23,604 nucleotides of DNA from Deltaproteobacteria bacterium (GCA_017417085.1 JAFPZV010000219.1:1-23604); one strand, 5' to 3'; counted from the first letter of the stretch, positions 1-7,297 are shown. Made by a program: numbers and translations. Notes: a model not told the origin generated them from the sequence alone.

Positions 1-156
1 GAGTGCGAGGCCAACCGCATCGTTTATGATCACGCCAACAGGCTTATCACGACACCGGCGTATATGCTGGCCAAAAGCATTTCCGAAGTTGCCGAAGGGA
101 TCAATGAGGCGGTACAAAAGCTTATGGACGTAACCAAGGAAAAACGGGGATTGTAA
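1..156 (+). CDS. elbB: ElbB-like isoprenoid-biosynthesis glyoxalase, C-terminal 51 codons (5' end outside window)
   Basis: The first reading frame is open from base 1 to a TAA at 154-156 and gives 51 residues. The segment reading LITTPAYMLAKSISEVAEGI matches the conserved C-terminus of ElbB, a class I glutamine amidotransferase-like (DJ-1/PfpI superfamily) protein, where a VTTPAYML motif is followed by an amphipathic helix. E. coli ElbB has glyoxalase activity and is loosely linked to isoprenoid biosynthesis; its physiological role is uncertain. The catalytic part lies outside the window, so activity cannot be judged. It is the only plus-strand gene here and converges on the rnf operon, sharing its terminator. 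The family call rests on a short but characteristic tail. Confidence 0.75.
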   Translation, partial: ECEANRIVYDHANRLITTPAYMLAKSISEVAEGINEAVQKLMDVTKEKRGL

Positions 157-186
157 AACCAAAATTTTTCGGGCTGTAACATTCAT

Positions 187-221
187 AAAAAAAGAGCCGC
201 TTTTTAAGCGGCTCTTTTTTT
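187..221. terminator. Bidirectional rho-independent terminator between elbB and rnfE
   Basis: A near-perfect inverted repeat has arms 187-202 and 206-221 around a 3-base TTT loop. The GC core is GAGCCGC/GCGGCTC, flanked by an A-run on the left and a T-run on the right. Either strand therefore yields a hairpin followed by a U-tract, which suits the convergent genes: 30 bp past the elbB stop and 21 bp past the rnfE stop. Confidence 0.92.
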
Positions 222-242
222 CTCAATACTATCCGTTCCCTA

Positions 243-866
243 CTACTTCTGGGAAACCTGATTCATGCCCGCAAGCAGGAAGGCAATTGCCAGGAAAGCG
301 CCCGGAGGCATAATCATAATTAGCATGGGAACATAACCCGCGCCAAAGAGACTGAGGCCAAAGAAGGTCCCGTTACCCAAAACTTCACGAACGGTGGCAA
401 TGGCAACCAGGGCAACCATGAAGCCAATACCCATGACAATACCGTCTATCATCGACTCGTAGGGGGCATTCTTCGAAGCATAAGCCTCGGCCCGGCCCAG
501 AATGATACAGTTTACAACGATCAGGGGAATGAAAATTCCCAAAGACTTGTGAAGTGCCGGCAGATAGGCGGCCATCACCAGGTCAACAATCGTTACAAAC
601 GAGGCAATGATAACGATAAAGGCCGGGATACGAACCTTCGAGGGAATCACTTTCCGCAGGCAGGAGATAACCACATTCGAGCAAACCAGTACAAATGTGG
701 CTGCCAATCCCATACCTACCGCATTTTCCACGCTGGAAGATGTCGCCAGGGAAGGACACAGGCCCAATCCCAGCTTCAACACCGCGTTCTCATCCCAAAT
801 GCCTCTTTTAAACTCTTTTGCGAAATTCACCTTTGGGAAATCCATTTTTCCGAAATTCAAATTCAT
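243..866 (-). CDS. rnfE: Rnf complex subunit RnfE (integral membrane)
   Basis: RnfE is a membrane subunit of the Rnf complex, which couples reduced ferredoxin oxidation by NAD+ to Na+ or H+ export. The 207-residue product has about six hydrophobic segments. It carries the RnfA/RnfE-family motifs GLGLCPSLATSSS (Cys37) and VVNCIILGRAEA (Cys120). In known Rnf structures, cysteines at these sites in RnfA and RnfE together hold a membrane-embedded Fe-S cluster. The start ATG lies 5 nt after GGAGG. It is the last gene of the operon: its RBS overlaps the space after the rnfG stop, and the terminator at 187-221 follows. The first ~17 residues are slightly longer than usual and have a five-residue periodicity (NFGKM/DFPKV/NFAKE). 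Confidence 0.96.
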   Translation of the reverse strand: MNLNFGKMDFPKVNFAKEFKRGIWDENAVLKLGLGLCPSLATSSSVENAVGMGLAATFVLVCSNVVISCLRKVIPSKVRIPAFIVIIASFVTIVDLVMAAYLPALHKSLGIFIPLIVVNCIILGRAEAYASKNAPYESMIDGIVMGIGFMVALVAIATVREVLGNGTFFGLSLFGAGYVPMLIMIMPPGAFLAIAFLLAGMNQVSQK

Positions 867-878
867 GTATTCCTCCCA

Positions 879-1466
879 TCATCCGCCAACGATCTCGGCT
901 TGGTGAGCCTTGAAAAACTCCAGCCCACGGCGAATCGCGCCGACAATGGCCCGCGGTGTGATCGTGGCTGCCGTAATCTGATTAAAATCGCCACCATCTT
1001 TCTTTACGCGCCAATCGGCATCATCAAGGCCTTTGCCTTTAAACTGACTTCTCCAGCCTTCACCTTCAGCCAAAGCGCCCAATCCCGGGGTCTCGGCGTG
1101 CTGCAGGATGGAAATGCCCGTTACTTTTCCCTCGGCATTGACTCCTACCATGATCTTGATGTTGCCGCTATAACCATCAGGAGCAATCGCTTCAAAAGCT
1201 ATGCCGGAAATTTTGCCATCTTTACGTCCACGATAAAAAACAGTCTGTACGTCATTCCCCTTGGGATCCTTACCCGGCAGAGAGATGGTGTCTTTGTTCG
1301 GCTCGTTATCCGCGGGAGGAAGAACCGACTGCAAGGCATTCAAGGTAACAAGTTCTCTCTGGTGCGCTATCGCGTCGCGAGTCACCATTTCGACAAGTGC
1401 CAACAACAACGCGGAGACTGCGGTAACAAGAGTAAGCACCAGGGCGAGGCGGCCAATATCTTTCAT
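879..1466 (-). CDS. rnfG: Rnf complex subunit RnfG (FMN-binding, covalent flavin)
   Basis: RnfG is anchored by one N-terminal transmembrane helix (about residues 6-25) and carries an extracytoplasmic FMN-binding domain in the Rnf electron path. The 195-residue protein has the family motif AETPGLG (about 124-130). Its flavinylation motif is QITAATIT (163-170), in which Thr168 is the expected phosphoester-linked FMN site. The usual residue two before that Thr is Gly (S/T-G-A-T) but here it is Ala. The ATG follows AGGAG, and the gene starts 5 bp after the rnfD stop, so translational coupling is likely. FMN attachment needs an ApbE-type flavin transferase, and none is encoded in this window. Confidence 0.95.
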   Translation of the reverse strand: MKDIGRLALVLTLVTAVSALLLALVEMVTRDAIAHQRELVTLNALQSVLPPADNEPNKDTISLPGKDPKGNDVQTVFYRGRKDGKISGIAFEAIAPDGYSGNIKIMVGVNAEGKVTGISILQHAETPGLGALAEGEGWRSQFKGKGLDDADWRVKKDGGDFNQITAATITPRAIVGAIRRGLEFFKAHQAEIVGG

Positions 1467-1471
1467 TTCTC

Positions 1472-2473
1472 CTACCCCTTCTTAGTTACAAACCCAAATT
1501 TTGGGGGCATAGCCCCAAATTTTCTGGGCATAGTGAGACGATCAATAATGGGAGTCGCCGAATTCATCAGCAGGATGGAAAACGCCACCCCCTCCGGATA
1601 TCCACCAAAAAGCCGAATCAGAACGGTCAGCACTCCGCATCCGCATCCAAAAATGATCATTCCTTTCGGAGTCAGAGGAGAAGTCACCCAGTCTGTCGCC
1701 ATGAAAAACGCGCCCAGCATCAAACCACCGGTCACCATGTGGAACAACGGGCTCGGATATTTGCTGGAATCAACCATCCAGAAGATCATGGACAGAACAA
1801 AGGCCGACCCGATAAAGCTCGCCGGAATATGCCATGTAATAATCTTGCGATAAATGAGCCAGCAGCCTCCGGCAATCAGGGCAAGCGCGGACAGAACACC
1901 AAGCTGACCACCCAAGCCGCCGTAGAAGACACCGCTCAACTGCGCCTGAACTTCCGGAGTAATATTGCCGTGCAGGCCAACTGCCATTTTGACAGCGGAC
2001 AATGGAGTCGCCGAAGTAATTTCATGCGTTCTCGGCATAACCCAGGTCGTCATCTGCACCGGGAAAGAGATAAGCAAAATGGTACGGCCCACCAGCGCAG
2101 GGTTGAAAGGATTGCATCCCAATCCGCCAAAAACCTGCTTGCCGATGATAATGGCAACGAAACCACCCAGCAGGGCCATCCACCATGCCGCATTGGGCGG
2201 AACATTCAGGGCCAGCAGAATACCTGTCATGACCGCGCTACCATCACGAACCGTTATCGGCTGTTTCCGGATCAGCTCCCACCCTGCTTCAGCAAGTACG
2301 CATCCCAGAACACAGAACAATATGGTCAGACATGATGCTTGTACCCCAAAAGAAAGAATCCACAGCAAACAGCAGGGGCACAGCGCACCTATCACTTCCC
2401 ACATTGCCCTACTTGTCGTCATCCCCTCATGAACATGGGGAGAAGAAGAAACATAAAGTAGTGTTTTCTCCAC
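1472..2473 (-). CDS. rnfD: Rnf complex subunit RnfD (integral membrane, covalent FMN)
   Basis: RnfD is a polytopic membrane subunit homologous to NqrB. I chose the GTG at 2471-2473 as start: it sits 1 bp after the rnfC TAA, about 6 nt after an AGAAGG ribosome-binding site, and gives 333 residues beginning with the family-like EKTLLYVSSSPHVHEG. The longer open frame reaching to 2587 overlaps rnfC and is not credible. The signature GGLGCNPFNPALVGR lies at about 116-130, and SATP (154-157) provides Thr156 as the covalent FMN site. The C-terminus carries a duplicated heptad (MPRKFGA MPPKFGF). The first two membrane segments contain an unusual set of cysteines at about 32, 34, 35, 48, 54 and 58. 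Confidence 0.94.
   Translation of the reverse strand: MEKTLLYVSSSPHVHEGMTTSRAMWEVIGALCPCCLLWILSFGVQASCLTILFCVLGCVLAEAGWELIRKQPITVRDGSAVMTGILLALNVPPNAAWWMALLGGFVAIIIGKQVFGGLGCNPFNPALVGRTILLISFPVQMTTWVMPRTHEITSATPLSAVKMAVGLHGNITPEVQAQLSGVFYGGLGGQLGVLSALALIAGGCWLIYRKIITWHIPASFIGSAFVLSMIFWMVDSSKYPSPLFHMVTGGLMLGAFFMATDWVTSPLTPKGMIIFGCGCGVLTVLIRLFGGYPEGVAFSILLMNSATPIIDRLTMPRKFGAMPPKFGFVTKKG
1493..1534. repeat. 21-bp tandem duplication at the 3' end of rnfD
   Basis: Two adjacent 21-bp units (1493-1513 and 1514-1534) agree at 18 positions. They differ at two adjacent inner bases and at the last base. They encode the heptads MPRKFGA and MPPKFGF at the RnfD C-terminus. The period is a multiple of three, so the frame is kept. 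Confidence 0.85.
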
Positions 2474-2474
2474 G

Positions 2475-3806
2475 TTAAACCTTCTTTCTCTTAGCAATAT
2501 TGGCCCTAATCGCACTCTTGGCCTGTCTGAAGAACTGGAGCAAAGGTATCTGCGCCGGACAAATGTAGGTACAGCTTCCGCATTCAATACAATCCATTAC
2601 ATTCAACTTCTCGGCTTCGTCAACCTTTCCTCTGCGCATCTGGAAAGCTATTTCCGTCGGCATAATGAACGCCGGGCAAGCCCGAACACAGTTGCCGCAA
2701 CGGACGCAGGGGCCTTCCGGCTCTCTTAAAACTTCTCCCTCACTAAAGAGAAGAATTCCCGACGTTCCTCGTGTGACAGGCACATCCATCGAAACCGCCG
2801 CCATACCCATCATCGGCCCGCCCTGGATGATCTTGCCCAGCTCGCCTTTGACGCCGCCGCAAAATTCTACCAGTTTGGAAATGGGCTGACCAATCTTGAT
2901 AAGCAGATTCTTCGGCTCGGCAACGGCGGAACCACTGACTGTGGCAATTCTTTCAATCAATGGGATCCCGCGGCGAACTGCGGCATTGACAGCAGCGGCC
3001 GTTCCCACATTCTGCACGACACAACCGCAGTCCATTGGCAGACCGCCCGATGGAACTTCACGTCCCGTTACCGCATAGATCAGCTGCTTCTCTGCGCCCT
3101 GCGGATATTTGAGCTGAAGCGGGCAGACCTCAATGCCCTTGTTCTCACACGCCTTCTGCATCGCCTCAATGGCATCGGGTTTGTTGGCCTCAATGCCAAT
3201 AACGGCATTTTCAACCCCCAAAATCCGTTTGAGGATAAGAATGCCTTCCACGACCTCTTCCGGCTTCTCCTGCATGAGGCGATCGTCTGCGGTCAGGTAC
3301 GGTTCGCATTCGACACCGTTGAGAATCAGGTAATCAATCTTTTTGCCTTCCGGAGGACTCAATTTTACATGGGTCGGGAAAGTCGCGCCGCCCATGCCGA
3401 CGATACCTGCGGCCAGAATGCGATCCTTCAACTCCTGAGGCATCAGTTTGTCCGGATCGGCACCGCTGAGATTGGGATCCCACTCATCCTTCCCATCGGC
3501 CTTGATGACCACTGCCATCGTCTTGTTGCCGGCGGTATCAAGCCGCGGTTCTACAGCAATAACTTCACCGGACGTGGAGGCATGTATCGGTACGGAGACA
3601 AACCCCTTGGGAGTACCAATAACCTGCCCCTTCAAAACCTTGTCCCCTTTTTGCACGCACGCTTCTGCCGGCGCGCCAATATGCTGGGAAAGATGAATAA
3701 CCAGCTCATCTCCTTCAGCCACAGGACAAACTTCTATTGCCTTCTTCTCTGACCATCTCTTGTTGTCTGGGGGATGCAGGCCCCCTTTAAATGTTTTTAA
3801 CTCCAT
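2475..3806 (-). CDS. rnfC: Rnf complex subunit RnfC (NADH/FMN and Fe-S subunit)
   Basis: RnfC is the peripheral cytoplasmic subunit that exchanges electrons with NAD(H), related to NuoF/Nqo1 with a ferredoxin domain. The 443-residue product starts MELKTFKGGLHPPDNK, the family N-terminus. It has a nucleotide/FMN motif GMGGATFPTHVK (about 137-148) and two 4Fe-4S motifs, CVRCGNCVRACP (367-378) and CIECGSCTYICP (406-417). I chose the ATG at 3806 because AAGGG lies 7 nt upstream. An ATG at 3812 and a GTG at 3878 (GAGG 5 nt upstream) are in frame and would add 2 or 24 residues that are not typical of the family. The 102 bp between rnfB and this start holds several stop codons and no separate gene. 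Confidence 0.95.
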   Translation of the reverse strand: MELKTFKGGLHPPDNKRWSEKKAIEVCPVAEGDELVIHLSQHIGAPAEACVQKGDKVLKGQVIGTPKGFVSVPIHASTSGEVIAVEPRLDTAGNKTMAVVIKADGKDEWDPNLSGADPDKLMPQELKDRILAAGIVGMGGATFPTHVKLSPPEGKKIDYLILNGVECEPYLTADDRLMQEKPEEVVEGILILKRILGVENAVIGIEANKPDAIEAMQKACENKGIEVCPLQLKYPQGAEKQLIYAVTGREVPSGGLPMDCGCVVQNVGTAAAVNAAVRRGIPLIERIATVSGSAVAEPKNLLIKIGQPISKLVEFCGGVKGELGKIIQGGPMMGMAAVSMDVPVTRGTSGILLFSEGEVLREPEGPCVRCGNCVRACPAFIMPTEIAFQMRRGKVDEAEKLNVMDCIECGSCTYICPAQIPLLQFFRQAKSAIRANIAKRKKV

Positions 3807-3908
3807 GTTCATTCCCTTATGTTGACGAAAAAGGTTTACGAACGCTTTGCTCCTCTCTTTCACTTGTTGCACTTGCACGTGTGCCTCACTTTATTGGTTT
3901 ATTATTTA

Positions 3909-4739
3909 TTAAGCTTTTTCTTCAGTTTTCTCTTCCTGAGGGGTTCCGGCAGCAGCAAGATCATGGATACACTTCGCCGGGCATTTGAGCATTCCGGCGA
4001 CAGCTTTCTCCTGATCGTAGCTTTCGTTCTTCACCGAAGCCAGGAAATTATCAACAGCATACACATCTTCCGCCGTCTTCTTGCAGATCTGGCAACCGAT
4101 ACAACCAACCTGGCAATAGGATTTTATTACTGCGCCCTTGTCATGACTGTTGCACAGGACCTGAACCGTGGCAGACTTGGGAGCCATCTTGATGACATTG
4201 CGAGGACATACCGTCGTACACTTTTTACATCCAACGCATTTCTCGCGATCAACAACCGCCAGACCTTCCGGGGAGATCGAAAGAGCGCCAAAAGCACAGG
4301 CCGCAACGCAGGTTCCCAACCCGAGGCAGCCGCTCGGACAAGCTTTGGGTCCGCCGGCAAGCGCCTGAGCGGTTCTGCAATCATGGACGCCGACATATTT
4401 GTATTTATCCTGGGCGCGCGTGTTGTCTCCCTGGCAGCAGATCACCGCAACCGTCGGCTCCGATGCCGTCGCCTCAACACCCATTACCCGGGCAATCATT
4501 GCGACAGCTCCTGCACCACCGGGGGTACAGAGATTGGGAGGAGCGCTTCCTGCCACTACTGCTTTTGCATAGCCACCGCATCCGGCGTATCCACACGCAC
4601 CACAGTTAGCCCCCGGAAGATTTCCCGCAATTTCTTCTTCCCGGGGATCTACTTCAACCGCAAACTTCTTGGCCGCAAACCCCAGAATCACCGCCGCCAA
4701 AAAACCGATACCGCCAAGACTTATAACCGCTGCAATCAT
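3909..4739 (-). CDS. rnfB: Rnf complex subunit RnfB (ferredoxin-type entry subunit, long form)
   Basis: RnfB is the polyferredoxin subunit that accepts electrons from ferredoxin. A hydrophobic helix (about residues 3-22) anchors it. The Fes-type motif is CGACGYAGC plus a later Cys (46, 49, 54, 71). Next come two ferredoxin motifs, CPSGCLGLGTCVAAC (134-148) and CVGCKKCTTVCP (168-179). A C-terminal region has further cysteines at 196, 209, 213, 216 and 219, then CPAKC (253-257), which could hold one or two more clusters. At 276 residues it is far longer than the ~190-residue gammaproteobacterial RsxB and resembles the multi-cluster RnfB of anaerobes. The tail is rich in Glu/Lys. AGGA lies about 10 nt before the ATG. 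It follows rnfA by 50 bp. Confidence 0.96.
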   Translation of the reverse strand: MIAAVISLGGIGFLAAVILGFAAKKFAVEVDPREEEIAGNLPGANCGACGYAGCGGYAKAVVAGSAPPNLCTPGGAGAVAMIARVMGVEATASEPTVAVICCQGDNTRAQDKYKYVGVHDCRTAQALAGGPKACPSGCLGLGTCVAACAFGALSISPEGLAVVDREKCVGCKKCTTVCPRNVIKMAPKSATVQVLCNSHDKGAVIKSYCQVGCIGCQICKKTAEDVYAVDNFLASVKNESYDQEKAVAGMLKCPAKCIHDLAAAGTPQEEKTEEKA

Positions 4740-4789
4740 TGTGGTTTTTCCTTTTCTTAAATAGCCGTTAAACTCCCCTTACCAAGCCA

Positions 4790-5371
4790 TCAACCTTTGA
4801 TCAGTCCTGCAAACCCCATAAAGGCCAGTGACATAAGACCGGCTGTAATAAAGGCTATCGGCAAGCCCTGGAAACATTTGGGAACGGGACCAACATCAAC
4901 CTTCTCGCGAATACCGGCCATCAGAATCATTGCCAGGGCAAAACCAAGCGCCGCTCCAATGGCAAACAGGATGCTCTGCAAAAACGAATGGCCTTTCTGA
5001 ATATTCAGAACGGCCAGGCCCAAAACTGCACAGTTCGTTGTAATCAGCGGAAGGAAAATGCCAAGAGCCTGATAAAGCACCGGACTGGTTTTCTGGATTA
5101 TCATCTCGACCAACTGGACCAAGAAGGCAATAACCAGAATAAAGGCAATGGTCTGAAGATATTCGATCCCGAATTTTGCCAGGACAAAATACTGGATCAC
5201 CCATGTGACCATGGCGGCAACAGCCATGACAAAGGTCACAGCCGCCCCCATGCCAATGGCTGTATCAAGTTTTTTGGACACACCCATAAACGGGCACAAG
5301 CCCAAAAACTGCCCCAGAACAAAGTTATTAACCAAGATCGTACTTACCAGAATGATAAACATTTCTGTCAT
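4790..5371 (-). CDS. rnfA: Rnf complex subunit RnfA (integral membrane)
   Basis: RnfA is the first gene of the operon and the membrane partner of RnfE. The 193-residue product has about six transmembrane segments. It contains [18 protein letters not shown] (Cys26) and [12 protein letters not shown] (Cys114), the conserved positions used with RnfE to ligate the intramembrane Fe-S cluster. Its length equals that of E. coli RsxA. The ATG is preceded by GGAG at about 7 nt. A TTGACA/TATAAA promoter lies about 70-95 bp upstream, giving a ~60-nt leader. The order rnfABCDGE is the one known from Proteobacteria and differs from the CDGEAB order of acetogens such as Acetobacterium. Confidence 0.97.
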   Translation of the reverse strand: MTEMFIILVSTILVNNFVLGQFLGLCPFMGVSKKLDTAIGMGAAVTFVMAVAAMVTWVIQYFVLAKFGIEYLQTIAFILVIAFLVQLVEMIIQKTSPVLYQALGIFLPLITTNCAVLGLAVLNIQKGHSFLQSILFAIGAALGFALAMILMAGIREKVDVGPVPKCFQGLPIAFITAGLMSLAFMGFAGLIKG

Positions 5372-5437
5372 GCCAAACTCCGTTTACATGTTGAATTTTG
5401 ATTTCCCCTGCTCCCCGTACGTACCCCAAACTGACGT

Positions 5438-5467
5438 TTTATAGACAAAAAATATCGATGTTGTCAA
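5438..5467 (-). promoter_or_regulatory. Sigma70-like promoter for the rnf operon
   Basis: On the minus strand a perfect -35 hexamer TTGACA (5462-5467) is followed after 18 bp by TATAAA (5438-5443), a 5/6 match to the -10 consensus. Transcription would start near 5431, about 60 nt before the rnfA ATG. The predicted leader contains a GTACGTAC palindrome at 5417-5424 of unknown significance. Confidence 0.7.
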
Positions 5468-5552
5468 ATTCTTTCAAAATTTTTTAATTTTTCTTTGGCG
5501 GCTCCACCCTCATGAGCCAAGAGGACAAGCTGCTGTTTCCGGAGCAAAAAAT

Positions 5553-6332
5553 TCATTCCGATTTCTTTGGCGCCGGTTTGCGCCGCCAGTACAAAAATCT
5601 CGCCATATGCAGTACGGGCGCAGACAGCATGTACACCACAAAAATCGTGAAAATAAATATTTCCGGACGCGCAACTATCACGATAATGGCGACAATCGCC
5701 GACACCAGAAACGCGAAGGGGCGCCGCTTCAGCAGTTCCGGATCCTTGAAGGAAACGTAAGGGAAATTGCTGATCATCAAAAAGGCCAGCAGGTAAATGA
5801 GGATCAGCACCGATACCATCTTCACGGTTCCCGAACCGCCCAGATAGTAGAACAACAGCACACATGACGACAGTGTCGAAGCTGCGGCCGGTATGGGCAG
5901 ACCAACAAACCGGCGGGACTCCACAAAAGGAACCTGCACATTGAAACGCGCCAGCCGCAACGCACCGCACACCACATAGAGGAATGCCGCCAGCCAGCCG
6001 ATCTTGCCATAGGGGCGCAGTGCCCAATTGTAAATCAGCAGGGCCGGAGCCACACCAAAGGCTACCAGATCCGCCAGGGAATCGTATTCGATGCCAAAGC
6101 GGCTGGTTGTTCCCGTCAGCCGCGCCACCTTGCCATCCAGGGCATCAAAAATCCCCGAAACAAGGATAAACCAGGATGCGGTACGGTAATCACCGTTGAT
6201 GGTGGCAACAATTCCGTAGAAACCGGCGAACAGACTGCCGGTCGTCACCAAATTGGGAATAATGTACACACCCTTGCGCAGGGTTTCCAAACGTTCCGGA
6301 TGCTCAAACAGAGGATTCTTCACTTTCAGCAT
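5553..6332 (-). CDS. pssA: CDP-diacylglycerol--serine O-phosphatidyltransferase
   Basis: This membrane enzyme makes phosphatidylserine from CDP-diacylglycerol and serine, the substrate for the decarboxylase encoded just upstream. The CDP-alcohol phosphotransferase signature is complete: Asp63, Asp66-Gly67, Ala70-Arg71, Gly80, Asp84 and Asp88 (D-x2-DG-x2-AR-x8-G-x3-D-x3-D). Several hydrophobic segments surround it, and the C-terminus is basic (RRKPAPKKSE). The 259-residue length suits the PssA subfamily of Bacillus/delta type rather than the unrelated E. coli PLD-type PssA. The chosen start overlaps psd by 29 bp and has only a weak AGGA nearby, so translation probably depends on psd. The stop is TGA at 5553-5555. 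Confidence 0.94.
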   Translation of the reverse strand: MLKVKNPLFEHPERLETLRKGVYIIPNLVTTGSLFAGFYGIVATINGDYRTASWFILVSGIFDALDGKVARLTGTTSRFGIEYDSLADLVAFGVAPALLIYNWALRPYGKIGWLAAFLYVVCGALRLARFNVQVPFVESRRFVGLPIPAAASTLSSCVLLFYYLGGSGTVKMVSVLILIYLLAFLMISNFPYVSFKDPELLKRRPFAFLVSAIVAIIVIVARPEIFIFTIFVVYMLSAPVLHMARFLYWRRKPAPKKSE

Positions 6333-6966
6333 ATCCTATAAGAGTTTCGCCGCCGACCACCTTGTCGCCAGTCCGTACCTTGACCTGCCAGTTCGGAGGC
6401 AGATACAGATCCACCCGCGAACCGAAACGGATCAGGCCATACCGCATCCCCTTTTCCAGGGTCATGCCGATATGCGGATAACAGACGATCCGCCGGGCAA
6501 TCAAACCGGCTACCTGCACAACCAGAAAACGCTGGCCCGAAGAGGTTTCCATCAGCATGCCGCAACATTCGTTGCACTCACTGGCCTTGTCCAGCGCGGC
6601 ATTGAGGAAACTTCCCTTTTCATGAAACAGATCGACGACCTTGCCCGCAAACGGCACCCGATTAACATGCACATTGAAAACCGACATGAACACGCTCACC
6701 TTGAGCATGCGGGTGTGCACAAAACGCGTCTCTTCCACTTCTCCGACAAAGACCACCCGGCCATCCGCCGGAGAAATCACGGCATTGGGGTCCTGGGAAG
6801 CATGGCGCTCCGGATTGCGGAAAAAATAAACGGTAAACAGCGTCAGCGCCAACAACAAAAAAGCAGGCACAGTCCAGCCCACTAACGCCAGGACCAGCGT
6901 CGCAGCGCCGAAAAGACCTATAAATATATACCCTTCTTTTGCGACCGGTTGATGATGATTGGTCAT
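6304..6966 (-). CDS. psd: Phosphatidylserine decarboxylase proenzyme (short PSD-A type)
   Basis: Psd converts phosphatidylserine to phosphatidylethanolamine at the membrane. It cleaves itself at a Gly-Ser bond to form a pyruvoyl cofactor. Here that site is FGSR with Ser183, as in the short family of about 215 residues; this protein has 220. An N-terminal membrane segment pair (about 13-48) precedes ISPADGRVV (64-72) and the MSVFNVHVNR motif (94-103), which is characteristic of the family. AAAGGG lies about 8 nt before the ATG, with a stronger GGGAGG slightly further upstream. It forms a PE-synthesis pair with pssA. Confidence 0.95.
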   Translation of the reverse strand: MTNHHQPVAKEGYIFIGLFGAATLVLALVGWTVPAFLLLALTLFTVYFFRNPERHASQDPNAVISPADGRVVFVGEVEETRFVHTRMLKVSVFMSVFNVHVNRVPFAGKVVDLFHEKGSFLNAALDKASECNECCGMLMETSSGQRFLVVQVAGLIARRIVCYPHIGMTLEKGMRYGLIRFGSRVDLYLPPNWQVKVRTGDKVVGGETLIGYAESEESSV

Positions 6967-7078
6967 CGCCCGAACCCTTTCCTCCCGAATAACCGCTTTA
7001 CACTTTCTTCAAGCCCTCTTGTGATGCCGAAAGGATTCTGTCAAAACCAACCCCTTTGGGCACCTTTTTCCCGGCCTT

Positions 7079-7297
7079 TCACTCGAACTTGGCCATTCTG
7101 CGAATACGTTCCATTTCGTCTTTTCCGGCCAATTTCGACTTTTGAATGTTTCTTTTTTCAATTTCTTCCTGCGGTGTCAGGTAGGGTTTCCCTGCCAGCT
7201 GCGCCAACTGCTTCTCCCAAAGAATATGCTCTTCATACAGTTTACGATACCGGGGATTCTCTTCCCGCAGTCGCTGGATTACTTCTTGCTCATCCAT
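7079..7297 (-). CDS. Small DUF465/YdcH-like protein
   Basis: This 72-residue, charged and probably all-helical protein starts MDEQEVIQRLREENPRYRKL. The central KPYLTPQEEIEKRNIQKSKLAGKDEM pattern, split as KPYLTPQEE then KSKLAGKDEMERI, resembles the DUF465/YdcH family of short helical-hairpin proteins of unknown function. The start at 7297 is set by a strong AGGAGG about 6 nt upstream. A 15-codon N-terminal extension to 7342 lacks such a site. It lies between tsaB (120 bp upstream) and psd (112 bp downstream) on the same strand. I saw no clear terminator or promoter in either gap, so co-transcription is likely but not shown. Confidence 0.8.
   Translation of the reverse strand: MDEQEVIQRLREENPRYRKLYEEHILWEKQLAQLAGKPYLTPQEEIEKRNIQKSKLAGKDEMERIRRMAKFE

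Noticed and set aside
549..1853. Long plus-strand open frames opposite rnfG/rnfD, and similar ones at 7587-9800, 13597-16596 and 17329-19554
   Set aside because: They are antisense to full-length, motif-complete genes, have no recognisable domains and odd composition, and are explained by codon bias of the real genes in GC-rich DNA.
2474..2587. Longer RnfD start giving 38 extra residues
   Set aside because: It overlaps the 3' end of rnfC, including its ferredoxin-coding part, while a GTG with a proper RBS lies 1 bp after the rnfC stop.
3807..3878. Longer RnfC start (GTG with GAGG 5 nt upstream)
   Set aside because: The added residues are not typical of RnfC, and the ATG at 3806 has good AAGGG spacing; kept only as an alternative.
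5417..5424. GTACGTAC palindrome in the rnf leader
   Set aside because: Eight bases only, with non-symmetric flanks; too short to claim an operator.
5500..5520. GGCTC/GAGCC hairpin after pssA
   Set aside because: Five-bp arms and no T-run on the minus strand, so not a usable terminator.
7040..7045. TTGACA on the minus strand upstream of psd
   Set aside because: No acceptable -10 hexamer at 16-19 bp.
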